From contig JAKGHH010000005.1 of the NCBI GenBank assembly GCA_022828595.1, positions 26,796,193 through 26,860,192 on the forward strand: a DNA stretch of 64,000 nt, in the 5' to 3' direction. The notes under the pieces were generated by a model. It had not been told where the DNA came from. It made no database searches and was given only the letters and a program-made list of their open reading frames with translations. This stretch comes from Nelumbo lutea. Its lineage: Eukaryota; Streptophyta; Magnoliopsida; Proteales; Nelumbonaceae. Position numbers and translations under genes: made by a program. This document shows, piece by piece, positions 1 to 10,130 of this stretch (within the stretch, counting starts at the first letter, position 1; each line of letters begins with the position of its first letter).

Positions 1-944
1 TTGGGTCTTAGGTACTAATTTCCCTAAGACCCTCGCCTCTCAACCTCTATACTCAATTTAGAAGAAGTCGAGAACAATGCCTCTCCAAGGTCTCAGAACT
101 TCAAGCAACCCAGAATCAAAACCTGAGCTAGAAGATAATGTGAGAGGCTTACATCTCATATGTAACCTAGTCAATGGTATTCCAACAGTCGAACTAAACA
201 AAAGAGTGGTTATTTAAGCTCTAAAGAGGTTTGAAACTATTGAATGCTTGGATGTTTCATGCATATTTCATATCTGAAACACAGTAAAACAAATTTTCAA
301 GTTCAAATGATTGGGCTTTTCTCACGAACAGGACACCTACAAAAGTTGGAATACTCCATGGTTCTCTCCTTTGTTTTTCCTCCCTTTCTAGATCCCCTTC
401 TCCCTTTTTCTCCCTCTCTCTCTTTCTCTCTCTCTCTTTGAGGTCCTCCCTTTGAGCTCGAGTTGGATCAGTATTTATAGAAAAATGGAGAGGAAGAGAT
501 TTAAAATCCATCAAATCATAAGGCTTGGGCTTTAAGAAAGATTTTTCACAAAATAAGTAAGGATTCTTCAACGAAAAAGGTGTTCAGTCAAGATTTCTTA
601 TTTCGTGAAATGTTTTCTTTGAGTTGGGGGTGCTTTTCATATGTTTTGTGTGTCAAATGAGAGCTTGGGGTGTGTCTGTCATGGCAGTCTCGTATTTGGG
701 GCTGTCAATGGCAGAAAATGTAAATTTGATGAACTTTTAAATGTTGTTTTGTCTTTTCTCAGCTTTAATGGGGGTACCTTTGGATTTTTGGATTTTTTTG
801 GTCTATTAAGCTCAATTTCACAGATCTAAGTGTTTGAATATGTCAAGAATGGGTCTAACATCAGCCATCACACTTTTGAGGTTTCAAATTAAGACAGATG
901 AGGTGGATTCAATCTAGCATTTCAAAATGGCATATTCCTAGTTT
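1..944. other. No gene recognised; pyrimidine-rich tract inside
   Basis: No open frame here resembles a known protein. The only structure I see is a CT-rich low-complexity tract at about 394-438, which makes spurious serine/leucine frames on + and Glu/Arg frames on -. Confidence 0.6.
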
Positions 945-1440
945 AACGGTCAAACGAGTGAATTAGGATGTGAAATTTGAAGTCCTGGGGTTTTTTGGGT
1001 CTCTGAACACAATGGTGAGGTCTGATTGGCCAAATAATATTGGGATGATGGAGATCTATGGCTGAAAAATTTGGAATAATGAGATTTTTTGAAATAGAAT
1101 CTTTGCTTAATGAATGGTCAAACAAGGGAGTTTTGGGATGAAATTTGATAGGTAGGAATTTTCGAACATCTTGAATCTGATGGAAGTGATGGATCTTTGA
1201 TCAGAGGTTTGGTTTGGGTCAAAAGTTTATGGAATCTCACTTTTTTAACGGTTAAATAGAGGAGTTTGGTTGTGAAATTTGATGTGTTAGGGTTTTTTGG
1301 GTTTTTGAACACAGTGGTGAGGTCTGAATGTTCAAATGAAATTGAGATGATGGATGATAAGGTTTAATCAATTAGATTTGTTGAAGTATGATCTAAGCTT
1401 GATGGTGGATCAAATAGGGGAGTCCAGATTTAGTGCTTTC
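945..1440. repeat. Imperfect tandem repeat, period about 301 bp
   Basis: The block around GTGAAATTTGA...GGTGAGGTCTGA at 967-1050 recurs at 1270-1352 with the shared core displaced by 301 bp (GGTGAGG at 1014 and 1315). A weaker related block lies between them near 1118-1190. No coding potential is seen. The divergence suggests an old duplication. Confidence 0.55.
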
Positions 1441-1861
1441 AACTTGAAGGTGTTTTCCTTTGAGACCAAATGATTTAATGATATGTAAAACATAAGAACC
1501 ACTTGACCTACTATCGAGATGCTTTTCCATTTCACTTAAAAACTTTTTATCATTTAAAAATTAAAAATCTTTTTATCATTCTTAGAAGCTTTTCTTTCTT
1601 TGTTGCTTACAATTTTCCTTTTGTTTCTGCATACCTTTGCCATTTGTCATTATCTTTGGTTCTAGTTTGCTGGTTTTAATAGCGAAGGTTTCAATACAGT
1701 GGGAACTACTTCAACAAGGTGGGAGCTACCACAAAAGTTTCTTCTTTGTTTTTATATTCCATGTCACAACAGGCACTAATCAATCAGTCCTAATTATGCA
1801 AAGTTGCAAACTACTAAAATACCTTAAAATTTATACTTCATTCAAATATGAAAAGTTGCCA
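1441..1861. other. No feature recognised
   Basis: AT-rich sequence with no homology that I can recognise and no convincing splice or coding signal on either strand. Confidence 0.5.
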
Positions 1862-1924
1862 CTTGTCCCAAGAGGCAATCCTCCACCAAATGCAGCTGCT
1901 ATTGCTGGATCATTCCCCATCTAG
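1862..1924 (-). pseudogene. Possible host exon (Gly/Ala-rich, RNA-binding-protein-like linker)
   Basis: On the minus strand a strong acceptor (pyrimidine tract then CTAG) precedes a frame reading MGNDPAIAAAFGGGLPLGTSG. From memory this resembles the linker before an RRM in plant polypyrimidine-tract-binding-like proteins, but I cannot verify that. A second acceptor/donor pair at about 1987-2014 would give a 28-bp exon, and in the matching phase it ends in TAG. After GTSG the resemblance stops with no clear GT donor. It may be a gene fragment captured by a repeat, a decayed gene, or chance. Confidence 0.25.
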
Positions 1925-2014
1925 AATGAAACAACAAAAGGAAAATAAATGACACAAAAAGGATGATCTTCTCTGAGGCATTTACCTAAGGAGGCTGTCC
2001 AAATATTATGTACC

Positions 2015-2884
2015 TGGAAAGAAGTTGGCAGAAGTTAAATATCTTCTTATAACAAGCATCATCTAAGCAAAAAAAAAAAAAAAGTTTAACTCTGTTACTG
2101 TAACTACATACAAAGATGTGAACAAGTGAAACAAAAAGAAAGAAAATATAACTACTAATCCTATTAGTGGGTAGAGAAAGAGATAGAAAATTAAAGTACC
2201 ATCATCATTTAAATCTCTCTTTCTTCTTTTATAACTTATGATATTTCTATAAATGGTCCAACAATCTTCTTTGAAGTTGACCATAACTATACCAATTTTT
2301 TTCTAATACTGAAAAGATGATTATGAAAAATGATATGGGCTTGTCTTTATCAAAAATTATAAGGGACCTTTTTCATTTATAAAATTATACTTTACCTTTT
2401 GCTCAAAAAAAAATGATATGGGCTTATCTATTATAAGTCAATGTCTGGCACAACACTTGAATTTTCACATATGAAAAACTAAGCAACCATGTGTTAAAGG
2501 ACTCTTATGAGCCAATAATGAAGGTTAATAGTTGGTCCATTAACTTGAAAAAGAGAACAAATCCAGCAACAACTATAATAACAATATGAAACAAAAAGTA
2601 AACCTTTGGTGTGATTACTTGTCTAAAACGACCCAAACACCACCTAGGACTGTCACATATCACACTGAGTAGTAGTGTGGTACACAGTACTCAGTAGCCG
2701 ATGCAAATTGGACCCCTTCCTTGACCAGCAGTTCATGGGTGGACCCAAATGTTACATTGGTTGGAGTCTATCTACCAAACAATAACAAAAAGGCTTTGCA
2801 ATCTAGGCATGTTTGGAGTGGTGTTATAAGAGGTCATAACAGCATAGTTTTTCAGGCTCTATAGGACAAGGAGCTCCCTAAGGG
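2015..2884. other. No gene recognised
   Basis: AT-rich sequence with A/T homopolymer runs. A 73-codon minus-strand frame at 2063-2284 has no recognisable domain and ends in a phenylalanine run from a homopolymer, so I do not call it. Confidence 0.5.
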
Positions 2885-3122
2885 CAGAGATGGATATGGT
2901 TAAAGGTTTGAATTGATGAACATGCATGGCATAAAGGTTGTGGAGGTTGAGGCAGTTTTCCAAACGGTGATATGTTGGTTGCAGAAACAAGAGATTCCTT
3001 GCAGTTTTAAGCCATTGGTTAGACATGCACAATATATAGGTAACAGGATGAAAAGCTCATTCAAATGGGTGCCTAGAAGTGCAAATTTTGTGGTTGAGTC
3101 TGGCTTGAGAAGGATCTTTTAG
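2885..3122 (+). pseudogene. LINE-type RNase H domain fragment
   Basis: The frame at 2913-3122 contains a C-terminal stretch, FKWVPRSANFVVESG, that matches the end of the RVT_3 RNase H domain of plant LINE-derived genes (usually WVPRxxNxVADxLA). The preceding VVEVEAVFQTVICWLQ fits the VESDxxxVV segment with catalytic residues lost. No complete domain, start or partner reverse transcriptase is nearby, so this is a relic. Confidence 0.45.
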
Positions 3123-3659
3123 ACAACAATTGGAAGGGGGCTTTCCAGAACCTGACTTCTATTTTTGATGGATTATTCATTACAAAAACATAAATTCTGA
3201 ATTCAGTGAATATCTTGTTCTCCTGAATTAGAAGAACAGAAAATTGGCTGGCTGAAAATCTGAGCACATCATGGATAATGAGGAAGATTTAATGTTTTCA
3301 TCAGATACTGAAGTTGTTATTTTTTTTTTATTTATTACATTTTTATTCATCCCTTTTACCTTTTCCTTATTTTCTTTAAAATTTTATTGTTGGAATGATG
3401 AAACTTCTGTAGTAGAGAGTAATCCATTCCAGCATTTGATAGCTATTTTTATTCATGTCCCTATACCATTTTTCTTCAAAATTTAATAGCTACTGTGAAT
3501 GTTTATTGTAAACTTATTATCATGGTTAGAGGAGATGACCAGAAATTGGATAGATATGTGAGAGTACAAGATACCCATGGCAGCTTTGACTTATTTTCTC
3601 TAGCGCATAGATGCCCTGGGTAGAACCATGGTGACTGCAACATGAGACTGCCAATGCAC
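3123..3659. other. No feature recognised
   Basis: AT-rich DNA; the open frame at 3271-3486 is a hydrophobic product of T-rich sequence and matches nothing I know. Confidence 0.5.
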
Positions 3660-4004
3660 TTGGCCTCTTTTTGATAAGTCACTTACCTGGGTAAATGCAC
3701 TTATCTGGGTAAGTGTTTTTCAGGAAAGACTTACCCAGGTAAGTGCATTTACCCATGTTCTTTTATTTTCCATGTAAATAAGGCAATGACCATCTTAGCC
3801 ATAAAAATTCCATTATTAGAAGGGCATTTTTGTTCTGTTCAAGTATTGGTAACTTTCCCCTAAATGGGAAAGTTAATTTACCCAACCCGGGAAAATAAAC
3901 TTTCACCACTCCCTACATAAATCTGAAAAATGAACATGGATTTCTTTTTCCATTGACCAACTTTTCCCCCTCTAAAAGTCTAAAAAAAGAACACCCCCTT
4001 AATA
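3660..4004 (+). mobile_element. Dispersed MITE-like repeat, ACTTACCCAGGTAAGTG family
   Basis: The segment carries short inverted modules (ACTTACC...GGTAAGT) at its left end, then the phrase around GGCAATGACCATCTTAGCCATAAAAATTCC, and a right end of CCATTGACCAACTTTTCCCCCTC. The same succession of modules recurs at 8222-8950, so this is a transposed repeat. No coding capacity and no clear target duplication. Confidence 0.6.
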
Positions 4005-4457
4005 CATTTTTCAATAAGGGAGATTCTCTCTAACATCCCCTAGCATTGATTGTTTCCTTTTCCTTGTGTTGTTCTATTCTAGTTTGACCAAGCCCAAACT
4101 GAAGATCCTAAAACCATCTCATGGATTTCAGATAACACCACAACAAGAGCTTGATTTTATCAGTTGATTAATCAAATGGTGTGCCTAGAAGCTACCCCAA
4201 AAAATTATTTGCATAAAACTGACTTCTAGGTGGGAAGATGTCTGTCTTGTAAGGTTGTTTTCGGGGGAGTAGAGTTTGGTAGGAAGCCTTTTTAATGTCT
4301 AAATTTCTTAGTTTGCCTAGGAGTGAAGCACAGGCTAACATGCTTATCCTGACACTTGGCTTGGGCCTAACATTTTACATCTAGCCAAGCCCATGCAGGT
4401 CCTTCTGGGCCAGTAATTGGGCTTAAAAGTTTTTATGCAAAATGCCATTGCTGGAAG
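4005..4457. other. No feature recognised
   Basis: Unique-looking sequence with no coding or structural signal that I can support. Confidence 0.45.
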
Positions 4458-4833
4458 TAGGGGACTGGATTTGGTCTAATCGGATCCAGTCCAATGTGAG
4501 TCCATTATAAATGGACCAGGTCCAATCCAATCCAATGAATGTTTTGGGCCAATTTTGACCAGTCCATTTTAATGTTTGGACCACCCAATTTGTTTAAATT
4601 TATTTTGATTTAGATTGGTATATTCTTATCTTATATCAATAGACCAGATATTGGCTTAATTCAACCCAATCTAATATAAATTTGTTATGGACAGACCAAA
4701 TCAAATTCAATCTAATAAATATTTTGGATTGGATTGGTCCAATCCAATATGTCTTGTTGGTCCATCCAATCCGTCCAAATTGATTTTGGACTGGACGGGG
4801 GGTCCAATCCAAAACTGGTCCATTGTCACCCTT
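4458..4833 (+). mobile_element. Non-autonomous hAT-like element, TAGGGGTGTCAA family, copy 1
   Basis: About 376 bp rich in TCCAATCCAAT motifs. The right end reads GTCCATTGTCACCCTTA, matching the GACACCCCTA end of two other copies (11639-11999 inverted and 22860-23278). The left end has lost part of its terminal repeat (TAGGGGA only). The terminal TAGGGGTGTCAA form is typical of plant hAT-derived MITEs. Frames inside are by-products. Confidence 0.6.
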
Positions 4834-5186
4834 AGCTAGAAGCTTTAAGGTAAACCCAGGCCAAGGCTTAGCTTCTTTACCTATAATTGGTACAACATAC
4901 CATTCTTTTTTAGAATTTAGCAAAAATTCACTAAATTTCAATTTTATCACTGGGGCTAAACCTGTTGTATTGCCTTGATTTCAATCTTATTACAGCATTC
5001 TTATTACATTCTTATTTCCCTTACATATTCATAGAAAGCTTATCTTCGACCATTTATATAACATTCTTATATACAAAATAAAAGAAAAGGCTTATCTTCG
5101 AATACTTTTCTTTGGTACAGGGAAACAAGGTATTAAGATCTCATATGGGTACAAAAATATGATTTTGGAGTGAATGTATTTTGTAA

Positions 5187-5311
5187 GGCTCAGTTTGGAA
5201 AGAGTACAAATACAAATACAAATATGTATAGTGTAAATACATATAAAATAATACAAAATTCAAGGTTTTGTACTCTACAAATTTGTATTTGTACTCCTTC
5301 CAAATTAAGCC
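5187..5311 (+). mobile_element. Tourist-like (PIF/Harbinger) MITE, 125 bp
   Basis: Terminal inverted repeats GGCTCAGTTTGGAAAGAGTA and GGCTTAATTTGGAAGGAGTA, followed inward by ACAAATACAAAT on both arms, are flanked by TAA on each side (5184-5186 and 5312-5314). A three-base TAA/TTA duplication with a GGC...GTTTGG terminus is the Tourist signature. The interior is AT-rich and non-coding. Confidence 0.8.
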
Positions 5312-5995
5312 TAAGGTACAAGTACTTGATAATAATAACAGGGAATATAATTCTTTCGTAATGTATTTTGGATTGGTGTTGGAATATTGGGGATTTTTCA
5401 TATTAATTCAGGTTTTCCATTTTTTCCATTGATCACAATTGGTAAATCTGTTGAGAACATATATTTTATTATTATCCTTTTAATATAGTTAGGTTTTCTT
5501 TGAATACCTATACTGGAAGTATTTGTGGAAAATTTCAATGTCAATGCCCCTCTTTAATGCTATGGAAACCTTTTCTTGCTGGGAAATTATTTGAATAAGT
5601 TCAGGTTCTCTTGTTGGGCTGTTATTGGCCCTGTTGGTGGGTTATATGGAAAAGATATGGTATCCAAAAAAATAACCAACAAATAAACCAGAATCATAAA
5701 CGTGGTAGAGAATATGGTGTTATTTATCAAAATTCATGGATGGATTTTGATTGGTCAAAACTCTTTCTATACCATATCTTTTTCATATCATAGATTTTCC
5801 CTTGGATCCATCTTAATAATCCAAACGTTCACAGTTTTAGGTTTTGTTTTGTATCTTGTTTTCCCAAATGTCAAGAGTGCATTTTAAGGTTGAAAGCCGG
5901 TCCAACTTTGCAATTTTCTGAACCGCTCATATTTGCATTTGTACTGTGCAAATTTGTGTTTGCATTCCTTTCAAACGGAACCTTAGCAAATCTAT
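5312..5995. other. No gene; remnant MITE right half at 5920-5985
   Basis: The only structure seen is a half element ending TTTCAAACGGAACC before TTA at about 5985, with the same GCAAATTTG...TTTGCATT spacing as the right arm of the MITE at 5187-5311. The short open frames here have no recognisable content. Confidence 0.45.
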
Positions 5996-6138
5996 GATGT
6001 TTGCATCTACCGATGTTCCCAGAAGACATAAACGGATGTTGCCCAACATGTGAAAGATTTCTGTTACTACTAGCATGGGAAAATACTTAGGGCTCCTAAT
6101 ACTTTCAGGACGGACAACCTGACAAACTTTTGATCCTT
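5996..6138 (+). pseudogene. L1-type LINE reverse transcriptase relic, segment 1
   Basis: In the ATG-headed frame from about 5997 the translation contains STDVPRRHKRMLPNM, a stop, then SMGKYLGLLILSGRT. This is the FSKNVPxxxKxxI...LGKYLGxPL...GR region downstream of the catalytic palm in plant L1 reverse transcriptases. In-frame stops show it is dead. The frame resumes after the MITE at 6142-6267. Confidence 0.7.
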
Positions 6139-6141
6139 TTA

Positions 6142-6267
6142 GGCTGTGGTTGGTTTGAAGAAAAAAGTAGGGAAAGGAAGGGAAATATAGGGAAACCTTT
6201 ACAAATAGGGTTCCTTGCCTTTCCCTTCCTTTCCCTACCTTTAATTTCCTTCAAACCAAACATAGCC
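6142..6267 (+). mobile_element. Tourist-like MITE, GGCTGTGTTTGGTTTGAA family, copy 1
   Basis: The 126-bp element has arms GGCTGTGGTTGGTTTGAAG and GGCTATGTTTGGTTTGAAG in inverted orientation, flanked by TTA at 6139-6141 and 6268-6270. The body contains GGGAAAGGAAGGGAAA paired with TTTCCCTTCCTTTCCC. It lies inside the LINE reading frame. Related copies are at 20739-20844 and 39926-40056. Confidence 0.85.
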
Positions 6268-6270
6268 TTA

Positions 6271-6530
6271 TTGGTAGGATCAACTCCAAACTCTCCATGT
6301 GGAAGTGTAACTCTCTTTCCCTTATTAGCAAATCTAGTTGTGTTTTGGAAATTATCCCAAAATATACATTCCAGAGTTTTAAAGTCCCTTCTTTTAATAC
6401 TAAAGAAAATAAATTGTATTAAGAGAAAATTTCTTTGGGGCTCACAGGAAAATCAATCACCATGTAGGATGGAAAAGCATTTGATCAAACCAAAACAATA
6501 TGGTGGATTAGGTTCAAGGGATAATTTCAT
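6271..6530 (+). pseudogene. L1-type LINE relic, segment 2
   Basis: The frame continues as VGRINSKLSMWKCNSLSLIS, then IPKYTFQSFKVP and KRKFLWG, which is the LxxINxKLxxWKxxxLSxAGR...IPxYxMQxFxLP...FLWG signature of plant L1 reverse transcriptases. The following GGLGSRD corresponds to the KKxGGLGxRDL motif. Frameshifts and stops are present. It is cut by the element at 6531. Confidence 0.8.
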
Positions 6531-7322
6531 GAGAAATTGTTTAAAACTCACCATGAGTTTTCAGCATTTCTCTTAAACTCACCACAACTTTTCAAAATGT
6601 CTAAAACTCACCATGTCACTAACTTGACGTTAAACAGACTAACGGGTGTTAATATATTACCATTTTAACCTTCATCGAAAAAAATAAAATATATACAAAA
6701 TAAATTAACTGGTGTTAATATATTACCATTTTAATATTTAGACATGAAAAAAGGAAAAAGTTCAAAAAAATATTTTTCAAATATAAAATGCATAAAAACA
6801 TAGAAATTACAAAAAAAAATTATAAAAATTATAAAAATTGCAAACAAAATAAAAAATTATTTTCAAATTATAGAAACTATAGAAATTTAAAAACAAAACC
6901 AGAAAATAAAAATTTTAGAAAAAACACCAAAAATTATAGAAAAAACACAGAAACTGCAAATAAATAATAAAAAATATAAGAAAACTTATAGATTGCAAAA
7001 AATAGAAAAATGTAAAAAAAACAGAAATTATAAAAAACATTGGAAATTATAACAAAACACTAAAAATAAAAAAAAAAGAAAATTGAAAACTGAAAAAAAC
7101 TATTTTTCCTCTAACTCACCAATCAAGGGTAATTTGGTCATAAAAATTGTTATTTATGCTGACATGGACACCTCTGTTAAGAAGCATCGATGGTGCACTA
7201 ACGAAAGGTGAGTTTTGGAAAATAAAAACTTTCTGACATGGTGAGTTTTAGACATTTTGAAAAGTTGTGGTGATTTCAAGAGAAATGTTAAAAACTCATG
7301 GTGAGTTTTAGACAATTTCCCT
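6531..7322 (+). mobile_element. Non-autonomous Mutator-like element with exact 9-bp target duplication
   Basis: The 792-bp element has terminal inverted repeats of about 88 bp: the left arm starts GAGAAATTGTTTAAAACTCA, the reverse complement of the right arm starts GGGAAATTGTCTAAAACTCA, and I count about six mismatches over 88 bp. TAATTTCAT lies directly outside both ends (6522-6530 and 7323-7331). Long arms plus a 9-bp duplication are diagnostic of MULEs. The interior is A-rich with no transposase. The flanking DNA reads as LINE on both sides. Confidence 0.92.
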
Positions 7323-8221
7323 AATTTCATTATCAATTTATCTCTTTTAACTAAATTAGCTTGGCGGTCGACTCTCACCAGGACCAAGGGTGTGCTCAAG
7401 CTTTGCTTGGTAAGTATGGTAGGGGTCTATTTTTTTATTATGAAATCTAAGCCTCAAGAATTCAAGATTCCAAGGGTTCCAAAGGTATAATAATAGGAAT
7501 TCATTATTTATTTATTTATTTTTTAAATGAGGCATTATGAGGAGAATTTGTAATGGTGTTATAACGAGTTTCTGGTATGATAGGTGGGCCTTAAATAATC
7601 ATTTAGCCCAAAATCTGTTTTTCCGGTCCACTTCCTCAGAGTAGCCCAATAAACATGTCCAATTGCATGATTGCAACTACAATTTTAATTGGGATCTGAG
7701 GTAGATTGAATCCATTCTTCCATCAAAGGTAATATCTCAGATCCATGCTATTCCTCTTGGTGCATCCACTTTAACATGGTAAATGGGATTGGGGTGTTAG
7801 TCAAGATGGAGATGTCTTGGTCAAGTCAGTTTATAAGTTTCTTTTTGCAGAAACAATATGGTTATGGGGGTCAAAATTTGAAGCACATTTGGAAAATACC
7901 CATCCTTTATAGGGTCAAATTCTTTATGTGGTTGCTTTGACTAGGAAAACCCCCTACGGCTTCTCTCCTAACTCACAAGCATATTATTTTTAGTCCTGTT
8001 TGCCAAATGTGTCAAACAACGGAAGAAGAAGCTCAACATTTATTTACCCCAGTGTACCATGTTTCATTCTCTCCGGGTTGGAATATGTATGCTATCTGTG
8101 TTGGACTGAGGAGGGCAATCCTTCTTGTGGGTCCTTCGGAAGGCTCAGAACAAAGTTTATTTCATTGAAAATCATTTATTGCCCACCATATGTGGAGAAA
8201 AATCCAATATTTTTATCATTT
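7323..8221 (+). pseudogene. L1-type LINE relic, segment 3 (zf-RVT region)
   Basis: After the MULE the sequence reads LSLLTKLAWR and CAQALLGKYGRG (the LLAKQxWR...VLRAKYG motif), then FWYDRWA, and around 7900-8060 WKIPILYRVKFFMW, SPVCQMCQTTEEEAQHLF. The last is the zf-RVT zinc-binding domain (CxxC...E..xHLFxxC), with its final Cys replaced. Several stops and frameshifts are present. Order and spacing fit a single LINE that was intact before the MITE insertions. Confidence 0.8.
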
Positions 8222-8950
8222 AGGCCCCATTCCCATTTTGGGGAGTAATTTATCCGGGTAAATGTATTTATCCGAATAAGTAATTTTTAGGAAACACTTG
8301 CTCCGATAAGTGTATTTATCCATTTTCTTTTATTTCCCATGTAAGTAAGACAATGGTTGTTTTGACCATAAAAAACTATTATTAAAGGGGACAATTTTGT
8401 CCCACCCAAGTGTTGGCAACTTTCCCCTAAGGGGGAGTTCTTTTATTGGATTTTGAGAGGGGGGAAAGATGGTCAATGGGATTTTGATTCCCATTGACCA
8501 AGAAACCCATGTTCATTTTCAGTTTTGTGTGGGAACTAGTGAAAGTTTATTTTCCTAGGTATCATTTACTTGGGTAAGTGATACACATCTCCTAGTGGGT
8601 AAATCAACTTTTCCATCCAAAGGAAAGTTGCCAATACTTGGATGGGACAAAAATACCTCTTTTAATAATAGAATTTTTATGCCTAAAATGGTCATTGCCT
8701 TATTTATAGGAGAAATAAAAGAACATATGTATCTTGGCCAATGGGAATAGGGCATAAATGGAAAAATGGAAAAATGGAAAAATTTCCCCCTAAGAGGGTT
8801 AATGATACTTAGGGAAAATAAATTTTCCGTGGATTCCACATAAAAAAAAAAAAAAAAAAAAAGTAACATATGTATCTTGGTCAATGGGAATCAAAATCCC
8901 ATTGACCAACTTTCCCCCTCTCAAAGTCCGAAAAATGAACGGACCCTTAT
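8222..8950. mobile_element. Nested or inverted copies of the ACTTACC repeat, with two strong hairpins
   Basis: A plus-oriented copy of the 3660-4004 repeat starts at about 8222 (GGCCCCATTCCCATTTTGGGG). From about 8440 an inverted right end appears, followed by a further copy ending AAAATGAACGGACCC at about 8947. Two perfect 11-bp hairpin stems GGTCAATGGGA/TCCCATTGACC occur at about 8472-8500 and 8879-8906. A 21-base poly(A) run lies at about 8842-8862. No coding potential. Confidence 0.6.
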
Positions 8951-8959
8951 TTCTCAATT

Positions 8960-9130
8960 CTAATAAAATCTCTAGTGTAAATGTTATGGTTTGGAAAAAG
9001 ATTACATAGACCCTTCCTCAACAAGGAAGGATTCAGTTTAATACCGACAGAGTAGTAAAGGGCCAATCATCGGAACCACAAGAAATGACATGATTGAACT
9101 TTGGGCTATATGGGAAGGATTGTGCCAAAC
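8960..9130 (+). pseudogene. L1-type LINE relic, RNase H start
   Basis: Around 9030-9115 the frames read FNTDRVVKG and, after a shift, IIGTTRNDMIELWAIWEGL. This corresponds to the KxNxDGA...GVIRD...NxAELxAIxxGL segment of the RVT_3 RNase H domain that follows zf-RVT in plant LINEs. Indels and lost catalytic residues make it non-functional. Confidence 0.6.
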
Positions 9131-9133
9131 TAG

Positions 9134-9399
9134 GGCTATGTTTGGGTAGACTTCTATTTTTGTACTTTTAATAGTACAAAAGTATAAAGTACAAATACAG
9201 CTTTTACTTTGATAATTTTGCTTTGAAAACCGTTTTGAGTAAAACATTTTGAAAAGCATGCTTTCCAAAAAAGCACGAAGTAATAAAAACGGCTTCATAC
9301 TTTTGGAGGGTTTCATCTTTTAAAAAGTAGGAAAGCTAAAGTAAGAAGTATGTCATCTAAACACAATGTGGAAAAGTAAGAAACTATCCAAACCTGGCC
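9134..9399 (+). mobile_element. PIF/Harbinger-like MITE, 266 bp
   Basis: The ends are GGCTATGTTTGGGTAG and, inverted, GGCCAGGTTTGGATAG, with TAG outside both ends (9131-9133 and 9400-9402). The interior is A/T-rich and partly palindromic (AGTACAAAAGTATAAAGTAC). It interrupts the LINE RNase H region. Confidence 0.7.
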
Positions 9400-10130
9400 T
9401 AGTGTTCCAAAGAGTATTGACATATTATTGTTGAATTGAAATCGTGTTTTAATACTATGGGTTGCACAATCAGAAATGTCCTAATGTCAAGACTGAAAAG
9501 TCTATTTCAAGTTACTTTATATCTTGGGAGAATGAAGGTTCAGCTCAGGGTCAGAATTTTTAGGCCCAAAGTACAGTTGGGGTGGGTGTTAGCTCGAAAT
9601 TGATACTAATTCAGAGCGGGCATTGATATATAAAGTGGAGGTTTTTAATATTTTGAATATTTATAGTTCATAAAAAATATACATTGGATCTATCCGTACT
9701 TCTTCCTTGCATCTTTTAGACCGGTGCACATCCATTACTAAACTCTCACCAACACCGAGAAGACAATAGAAGTGCTGATCATTTAAGTATGATTATAGCG
9801 TCGTTGTAGATGCTTCTAGTTTATCTTTGTTATATTTGAATAAAAAAATCAAATAATTTTGAAATATTTCACTTTTTTATTCCAACTTTCATTTTTTATA
9901 TACTAGCACGGAAGGGCACATGTTTTGCACGTGTATATAAAATTAAAAATATATATGGGTATTGTATGTATTCTAAATTTGACCAGCTTGTCATGTAAAA
10001 AAATTATACAAATTTATTTTCTTCATCAAAGAAAATGAGGAAAAGATTTTCATCTTTAGAAAGTAGATTGATTATTAAACACTGAACCAATAATCAATCC
10101 CAATGTGAGGATTGTTAAAGTCCAAAATTT
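9400..10130. other. LINE tail then AT-rich sequence; no gene
   Basis: 9400-9530 probably continues the decayed RNase H domain, with no clear motif. At about 9903 the phrase TACTAGCACGGAAGGGCACA followed by TGTTTTGCACGTG resembles the left terminus of the repeats at 13107 and 21751. The rest holds nothing I can support. Confidence 0.4.

Noticed and set aside
257..571. 104-codon minus-strand frame rich in Arg/Glu
   Set aside because: The charged stretch comes from the CT-rich low-complexity tract and nothing else in it is recognisable.
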